The position numbers and the translations under genes are program-made. The notes under the pieces were generated by a model, which had not been told where the DNA came from, ran no database searches, and was given only the letters and a program-made list of their open reading frames with translations. Below, in pieces: positions 56,771 to 64,000 of a stretch of DNA of 64,000 nt. Source of the stretch: Odobenus rosmarus divergens (Eukaryota; Chordata; Mammalia; Carnivora; Odobenidae); contig NW_004451414.1 of the NCBI RefSeq assembly GCF_000321225.1, positions 314,784 through 378,783 of the forward strand, given 5' to 3'. Position 1 is the stretch's first letter. Each line of letters begins with the position of its first letter.

Positions 56771-58689
56771 GTGAGGGGAAAAGGGAAAAGGTGTTAAAGG
56801 ATATAGCATTGCAGACTTAGTTTACCCTGTTCTTTTAATAAAGAGATAAAATGTTGTAATGAAGGATGGAGTGTCAAAATTATCCTTTTGGCATACTTTA
56901 TAATGGATCCCCATCTAAGTCAGCACTGGTGTCCAATCCACCTATATCCACCATTGTTCTTGCCTGAAGAGTCACTGAGGGGTTGGAGAGAGTCAGGTTC
57001 CACTGCATTGAAATCTAGAGTGGGGAATCCTCAGCTGAGATGCCAGGGGACACTAATGCTGTAAAATCAGGCAACATCCAGAACTTTAGGACAGACAGAC
57101 ACTGTTAGTACACATATACATGCACCATCTATCTACTATAAACACACATATTTACATATACAAACATCTATTATATGTATCTACATACATGCATACATGC
57201 TATCACTGAGACCCAAGATAAATTGAAACGAGGATCCTTTCTCTGTGAAGGAGAGATGATACCCCTATTAGCTAAAACCTCAACCTCCTCTCTCTAAAAG
57301 AAGTGAGTCATGAATGTGCCCAGGATTGCTGCCCTTCGAAATCAAGGCCGCCCCCCGCCCTTCTCTACATCACTTGTTTGTGAAACAAACAGGAGATCAA
57401 ATTAAGTTGCTCAGAAAGGCAATAGGAGATCACCTGGATTTAAAACCCAAGAATCTCAGAACCAACCTGTCCAGTGATGTGTCAGTATCTTATGGGCCTA
57501 CAGACCCCAGAGAGGCAAGCCTGGGAGGTTGGTTCATCAGAGAATCACAAATGCCTTGAAATGTAACCTGCCCCCTCTCTTCCTGTCCAGACCTCCCTCT
57601 ATTCATAGGCACCCAATCCACTCCTACTCTAGCATCTCATGCTTGGCCTTCCTTTCCTCACTTATAAAATATTATAAAGCTTAGATCAGATTTTCATTAA
57701 GGTCCCCTCAGCGTAAATTCATCCAGCCTTCAGTGTTAGGAACCAAAGGATCACCCCTGCAAGGAAAACTACACTTCACAAATGCTCAGTAAGGCACTGG
57801 CTCGACGTCGATCCCAAGGGGTCAAGACAAGTAGTACCAAACTTCTGCCACCAAAAGGCCCCCTCTAGTCTATAAACAATGATTTAAGAAAGTTTTCTAC
57901 TTAATTTGAACACAATCCAGTCTCCCCCCGCCAAAAAAAAAAAAAATCCTTTAGTTAGAAGAAAGAGGAACCATTTTTTAGCAGTATCGGGAAATTCTGC
58001 AGCATAAACCCTGTGCTAAGTGATAAGCTACCACTCCCTTCTTGATGCCCTTTGTGGATAACGTACCAGGAAATCCAGGGCCAAGCCACAAATAGCCTCA
58101 ACCACAGAGGCTTGGGAAAGGGACCAACGTCTGTTCCCCACAGTATGACTAACTGGTGAAAGTCCAAGGGCCATGCACGAGAGCAGTACCCTGTGGGGGA
58201 GGGAGAACTGACTGAGCCCTCAGTGGGCCATCCCTCACCCCCCTCAGCCCTTGGTCTGATATTCCTCTCAGATCTACTTATGGCGGTTACTGTTTCTTAA
58301 GTAGAGGGTACATTTCAAGAGTCTAATTCTGTTCCTTTTAAAGATAACTAACATTTTCTATAAGAAGCACAAGGCAGCAGATTACATCTCTGGCCCTCTC
58401 CAACATTCCCCTCTCATACAAGCCTCGCTGGCAGACTTAGGTCTCCCCACAGACTCCCAAGTTCCCTGAGAAAGGGAATGGCTGCGCTCTGATGAGCTTA
58501 GCCTTTCCTCTCTATCCTGCATCACGATGCCCCAGGGGATGGCAGAACGTGGCGCTTCCCACGTCCGCAGAGACCTGCTGGCCCAGAATGACTGAGGGCA
58601 GGGCGCAGGCATCTGCACCTGGGCAAGTGCGCTAGTCACCCCCACAGGGGGGCTGGGAATGACCTAACTGGCAGCAGTCACAGCACAAG
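56771..58689. other. Unique region of 1.9 kb, no gene seen
   Basis: Includes a short ATACATG/TATATG simple tract at 57110-57200. The frame 57314-57559 has no known domain. 58380-58640 is GC-richer with several CpGs. Confidence 0.5.
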
Positions 58690-59040
58690 AAACACAGAAC
58701 CACAGGCCAAGAGCCCTGGGTTCCAGCCGAGCTGTCACCATTAACTGCGTGGCCTGAGGGAAAGCTCCTTTGAAAAGGAACCTCTGGTTCAGTTTTCTTT
58801 TCTTTTTTTAAAGATTTTATTTATTTATTTGACAGAGAGAGAGACACAGTGAGAGAGGGAACACAAGCAGGGGGAGCGGTGGGCAGAGGGAGTAGCTGGC
58901 TCCCCACCGAGCAGGGAGCCAATGCGGGGCTCGATCCCAGGACCCCGGGATCACGACCTGAGCCGAAGGCAGACGCTTAACGACTGAGCCACCCAGGCGC
59001 CCCATGGTTCAGTTTTCTAAAGAATGGATTTAAACCTCTT
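58690..59040 (+). repeat. MIR, sense, split by a CanSINE
   Basis: GAGCCCTGGGTTCCAGCCGAG, CACCATTAACTGCGTGGCC, GGAACCTCTGGTTCAGTTTTC and, after the SINE, TAAAGAATGGATTTAAACC. Confidence 0.75.
58799..59004 (-). mobile_element. CanSINE with 14-bp target duplication
   Basis: Near-consensus minus-strand CanSINE. TGGTTCAGTTTTCT is exact at 58785-58798 and 59005-59018. Confidence 0.97.
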
Positions 59041-60544
59041 TGTGGCCACTTACTCTCTTGTTGTCTTTGACATTTGAAGACACCTTAATGGGACAAGGAC
59101 TATCACGGGGCAATACGATACTCAGGCACGGTTGCATTCACTGAGAGCAGAAGGAGGGAGAGGGAACATGCTTGCCCCTCAATCGCATCCCGTGGATGGT
59201 CCCTTCGCACAAGCAGGCAGGAGCTGAGGACGTCATCCTGCCACATCATCCCTTGACTGTCTGGAAGCTCTCAAATCAGTTCAACATCTGGGTGGCAGTA
59301 GGGTTATCCCTGATGAAGGATTAAAGTAACTTCTCTGGGATACCATGACACTTTCAGACAACTGCAAGTGGTTTAGTTTGGCTACACAAAGGGTACTTGA
59401 GTGAAAAACCAGGCTATGGAGGAGGTAAGAGCCAACATCTGGAAAGTCTTCTGTGCTAAACTAGTGAAAAGCATAAGACAACAGTGAAAGAGTCTACATA
59501 AGGAGTGCCGTGATTAGCATGGCATTTTATAACAATATCACTCAGACAGCACCATGAAGGGCAAGTGGGGGTGGGGACCAAAATGAAGGCAGAAAGACTG
59601 GTTAGAAAGTTGATGGATTAGTGTATTTGAGAAGTGCTCAAGCTTGAACCAGGCAAGGTAGTGGGATCACAGAGAGAGGAATGGAGATATACTATTGAAA
59701 AGGTGGGCCATACAGGGCTTGTGACAGGTTGGATAGAGTAGTTGAAAAAGAAAAGCACCCATTATTTAAAAAAAAAAAAAAGACCCTCCAATACAATAAA
59801 ATGCAATGAAACTAGAAACTTTTGGTCCAAACCTGTCACATCAACAGTCTGACAAACCTCAGGGCACTGTCTTCTCTTGCCATTCTGAATCTCTCCACTG
59901 GACAATTCCTCAATTCATGTTTCAGGAAGCTGGTTTCCATTTGGACATGGACCTGCATGGCAAAACCTGGAGAGGGCTTAGGAAAGTGGCTTCCAGGAGC
60001 ATTCAGGTCTTCATACAAGTGAAAGAAAAGCTGTCAAACATTCACATCACTTTGCTCAGGTTTCTTTGAGAAATGCTCTTTGGCACTTCACCGGGCTCCA
60101 GTATGTTAACCACCTCCATCCAATGTGAATCAAGAGCAGGGCCAAAAAAGGAGGCATGACATGGGAGGAACATTCCAGAGAACTTCATACCACTGAGAAT
60201 CAAGGAAACAAGATTAACCTGATTAATAACAGAAAAAAAAAGATAAAAGAATAAACTCCCAAAGTACCACACCCTCTCACCTTTCCAACCCCTCCCTGCA
60301 TTGCACTCACCAAACACTTCCTGGGAAAAGTGATTTTATGTGTTTGGTTTTATTTGGTTTTACTCCACAATAATTGATGCTTAGGGTATTGGTTAAGCAC
60401 ACAGAAGTCATAACATGAGCAGCCTCAGGAAATTCATAACATGAGAGTGTCAGGGAATCATGTCCATGCGGCCAAGATCTATCCTCTGTTTTGTTTGGAC
60501 TCTCCTCCCACAGCCGAATCACCAGGCTGGAATGGCAACAGGAC
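59041..60544. other. Mostly unique spacer, no gene seen
   Basis: 59585-59755 has wording like antisense L2 interior (GACTGGTTAGAAAGTTGATG, GAACCAGGCAAGGTAGTGGG). Frames at 59806-60069 on both strands show no known domain. Confidence 0.5.
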
Positions 60545-60965
60545 ACTCAACGGAGAACAAGACACTGGAAATTCAGTCTCAGCTGTGTCATGTAATCTCT
60601 CTAAGCCTTGGTTTCCTCGTTTGTGAAAGGAGGAATTTAAAATCCTGCCCTTGGGGTGCCTGGGTGGCTCAGTCGTTAAGCGTCTGCCTTTGACTCAGGT
60701 CATGGTCCCAGGGTCCTGGGATCGAGCCCCGCATCGGGCTCCCTGCTCCGCAGGAAGCCTGCTTCTCCCTCTCCCACTCCCCCTGCTTGTGTTCCCTCTC
60801 TCGCTGCGTCTCTCTCTGTCAAATAAATAAAATCTTTAAAAATAATAATAATAAAATAAAATCCTGCCCTTGTCAACTTCAAGGGGCTCATGGGAGAGTC
60901 TGAAAAAGGTAAATAAAAACCTCTTTGTAAATTATAAAACACTACAGCAACACCAGCTTGTTTGA
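60545..60965 (+). repeat. MIR, sense, split by a CanSINE
   Basis: TGGAAATTCAGTCTCAGCTGT, GTCATGTAATCTCTCTAAGCC, TTGGTTTCCTCGTTTGTGAAA, and after the SINE GTCAACTTCAAGGGGCTCATG. Confidence 0.85.
60654..60857 (+). mobile_element. CanSINE with 15-bp target duplication
   Basis: Near-consensus CanSINE with an (AAT)n tail. AAAATCCTGCCCTTG is exact at 60639-60653 and 60858-60872. Confidence 0.97.
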
Positions 60966-60969
60966 TTAT

Positions 60970-62480
60970 TATTCCTCTTGTTATTGTCGTCAGAGGTGTT
61001 GGGCTACTCAACTGGCAGGTGTGAGTAATTTAGACCAAATCTGTCTTCATTGCTGAAGTCAATCCCCCCCAACCACCCTCTTAAGGTGAATTACTATTGT
61101 GTGTCATTTTCATGCAAGAAGGATATCTGTGGACACCAGTGAGAGCTTAGAACAATAACAAACTTGTTCTAGTGTTCCTTGTGCTTTGTTGACCTCGAAT
61201 GGACATTAATGAACAAGTGTCCATTTTATTCCAGCTTATAGAACAAGTGAAACAATAAATGCAGTGGGCCCCTCTACTATAAACTTGGCACATCTCATTA
61301 TTTAGAAACTGTCTGAAGAAAATTCTAGGAAGAAGCTTGGTTTATTCGTAAGAACTAATATGTTTGCTTCTATTTTTCTCCTAGTTTATGGTATTTCTCA
61401 ATATATTGGTAAATCATCTGATTAATAGTCTGAAATTCCATGTGGATAAAATGGGATTAATAAATTATAACAGAAATCATCATTGGTGAACTCCCTAACA
61501 AACCCCAAATCACTCTTTGGTTTCCAAGTTTTTCCTAATGCTCCAAAATAAAAAGTTCAGTAATGTATCAGTGTGACTGGTGATATTAATGTCCTCTGCT
61601 ATGTCATCCCATCCTCAAGAGAATATGCTAAGAGAGGAATTGATTATCATCAGAATTATATGCCACCATAGTTTAGCTGCACTCTTATACTAACCTCTCA
61701 TTCTAAAATAATGCCTATTTTTAAAATGTGGTTGGTATTTTTAAACAAAAGATAGAGCAGCAGTGAGATGACAAGATGAGCCGAAACCAAAATGGATGAA
61801 TTATTCTTATATCTCAAACAATAGCAGCAAGTCAGGGCATGCAGACTGTTGATGTGTCCCAACAACACTGCACCTCTTAGTGATGAAGAATCTAATCAAT
61901 AACCTAAATGTTTGATGTGTACAATGTACTATGCTTCCAGATCACGGCTGAATTTCCCTTCCTTTTAGTCAAACTGTACTGGACTTACGTACACCTAGGC
62001 AAATGCATTCAGGGAAGGGGTGGTGTGTAACAAATGTGACCATAGCATAATAGTCATTAATCAAGTCATTTTAGAATCACAAATTATAAAATAACAAGGG
62101 GGAGACGTGTGTATCAGCAATATAGTTGACTAGACTTTACAGAAACTGCTCCTGGAACAGCCCTAACACTTAAAATTCTGCATGAAATCTTTTTAAACCC
62201 TTTTTAATTCATGGCTGAGCCAGTGAGGAAAGAACTATGTAAGAGCTAAAAGCAGGCATTAGCTTACCATTTACCCTAGGAGGTCCAGAACCTGGGATTT
62301 AACAGACCTAAGGGAGACGGGAAACAAATCTGTGAAAACAAGGGAAGAAGTCAGAGACTTCTAATTGAATCTGAAACTCCTCCTCCTACCAAGGATTTTC
62401 ACCCTTGAGGGAGACAATAGGAATACATGACTCTCTTGACCTTGGCTGTGGAAGGAGTTGGGAAAAGGGCTCCCCTTAGA
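60970..62480. other. Unique region of 1.5 kb, no gene seen
   Basis: A/T-rich unique DNA, with no long frame except the L1-adjacent minus-strand frame at 62361-62552. Possible conserved non-coding stretches at 61160-61320 and 61880-62030. Confidence 0.5.
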
Positions 62481-62481
62481 A

Positions 62482-63020
62482 TTCCAAGATATGGAAGCAG
62501 TCTGAGTGTCCATCAGGAGATGAATGAATAAAGATGTGGCATATACATACAATGGAATATTATTCAGTCATAAAAAAGAATGAGATCTTGCCATTTGTGA
62601 CAACATGGATGGACCTAGAGGGTATTATGCTAAGTAAGATAAGCCAGACAGAGAAAGACAAATACCATATGATTTCACTTACATGTGGAATCTAAAAAAT
62701 AAAACAAATGAACAAAGTAGAAACAGACCCATAAATACAGAGAACACACTGGTGGTTGCCAGAGGGGAGATGTGTAGGGGGATGGGCAAAATGGGTGAAG
62801 GGGAGGGGAAGGTTCAGCCTTCCAGTGATGGAATGAATAAGTCCCAGGGATGAAAGGTGCAGCACAGGGAATATAGTTAGTGGTATAGCATTGTGTGGTG
62901 ACACATGGCAGCTACACTTCTGGTGGGCATAACATAATGTATAAACTTGTCCAGTCATTATGTTTTACATCTGAAATGAATGTACCATTATGTGTCAACT
63001 ATACTTCAATAAAAAATGGC
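62482..63020 (+). mobile_element. L1 (L1MA-type) 3' end
   Basis: ORF2 C-terminus text (CCAAGATATGGAAGCAG, TGGAATATTATTCAGTCATA, GATGGACCTAGAGGGTATTA) passes into a 3' UTR (GGTGGTTGCCAGAGGGGAG, TATGTGTCAACTATACTTC) and ends AATAAAAAA. It is 5'-truncated. The minus-strand frame 62692-62958 is antisense. Confidence 0.92.
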
Positions 63021-63029
63021 ATGTCAAAA

Positions 63030-64000
63030 CTCATAAAACACAACTAGAGACAAATGTATAATTTTAAAATATGTCTTAGCAAAGACTAAAATCAGTGAGA
63101 TAAACATCCACCTCAAGAAAGTCTAAAAACATAGAAAATTAAAATAAAGCAGAAAATGTAAGATAATGAGAAGAAATTAATGAACTAGAAATAATAGTTA
63201 CAATAGAAAATATTAACCATGCCAAAACTTGTGTGCTTAAAAAAAAACTAATAAAACTTATCAACTCCTGGAGATATTAGCTGAAGAAAAAAGAAGAGAT
63301 GAATTAGATCTAAGTTCTAGAAAAATAAAACTTACAAAAACTGATACAGAAGAAATAATAAATCTGAACAGTCCATAACAACTTGAAAGTCTGAGTCTGT
63401 AATTAAAAACCTGTACAAAAAAAAAATCATAGTCTCACAGAAAGTTGACTTTACAGGACAACATTACCAAAGAATATACAGAGTGAACACTAATATAATT
63501 TATGAAGTCATAATAACTTCGTTATCAAAGCTTGCCAAAAACATTGCAAGAAAAGAAAGTTACAAACCAAACCTCACTCATGAACATAAATGCAAGAAAT
63601 CCTAACATATTAGCAAAACAAACCTGGTAATTTATTTGAGAAGGCAGGGGAGAGTTATGCAAGAAACAAGGTAAAAGACTTTATTTATGAAGATTGAGAA
63701 CTACATTAAATTAGATTGTGCATAATAAGAAAACAAACAACCCAATTAAAAAATGGGACAAAGACCTTAATAGACATCTTGTCAAAGAAGATATACAAAT
63801 GGCAAAAAAGCCTACATCATATATCATCAGGGAAATGTAAATTAAAACAAGATACCACTACATACCTATTAGGATGGCCAAAATCCAGAACATTTACAAC
63901 ACCAAATGTTGGCAAGGATGTGGACAACAAGGGCTCTCATTTATTGCTAGTGGGAATGCAAAATGGTACAGCCACTTTGGAAGACAATTTAGCTCTCTCT
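63030..64000 (+). mobile_element. Old L1 ORF2 fragment, continues past window
   Basis: Reads as L1 reverse-transcriptase and C-terminal text with a gap: GTCTGTAATTAAAAACCTG near 63395-63412, then from about 63720 AACAACCCAATTAAAAAATGG, GAAGATATACAAATGGC, GTTGGCAAGGATGTGGAC and GCTAGTGGGAATGCAAAATGG. It runs off the 3' edge of the window. Confidence 0.8.

Overview
This window is mammalian nuclear DNA from a caniform carnivore. The signature is the tRNA-Lys-derived carnivore SINE (CanSINE), which opens with a GCGCCTGGGTGGCTCAG-type head and closes with a CT-rich block and an AAATAAATAAATAAAATCTT-type tail. I count 28 copies. Their 3' halves carry the CTCCCCCTGCTTGTGTTCC wording, and the dog-type head GGGATCCCTGGGTGGCGCAG is absent. 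I infer an arctoid (seal, bear or mustelid line) rather than a canid; the exact family is a guess. The old background is shared mammalian: MIR, L2, old L1, MaLR LTRs, and hAT and Tigger-like DNA elements.

I found no convincing protein-coding exon, no functional RNA gene, no CRISPR array and no operon-like layout. The open reading frames present are short chance frames or retrotransposon remnants. The region is best read as intergenic or deep-intronic DNA.

Layout. 1-4862: the 3' end of a carnivore L1, a 25-bp U6 snRNA fragment, then a long decayed L1 ORF2 with several later insertions. 4863-12047: unique DNA, a MaLR LTR hit by two SINEs at the same site, MIRs, a SINE-split hAT element and a second SINE pair. 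12048-13490: an old L1/HAL1-type ORF1 remnant. 13491-24190: MIR/L2-rich spacer with SINEs. 24190-28095: a decayed L1 with two SINEs and one unidentified insert. 28096-35043: mostly unique, with patches retaining CpG. 35055-36630: a younger 5'-truncated L1 with clear target duplications, itself hit by a SINE. 38224-38543: a complete Tigger-like MITE. 41108-42330: SINE inside L1 inside MIR. 43296-46700: the most GC-rich unique stretch, with the longest ORF (199 codons). 46700-54620: several minus-strand L1 fragments and an ERV1-type LTR with leader. 54620-62480: spacer with L2, MIR and SINEs. 62482-64000: two further L1 fragments running off the window.

The transposon layers give a relative order of events. 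MIR, L2 and L1M came first, carnivore L1 and CanSINE later, and in several places a young SINE sits in the target duplication of an older one. I saw no new multi-gene system. The items most worth checking are the U6/L1 junction, the L1 subfamily with a duplicated 3' UTR, the shared-site SINE pairs, the unidentified insert at 26282-26480, the LTR with a perfect hairpin at its U5 end, and the CpG-retaining unique blocks.
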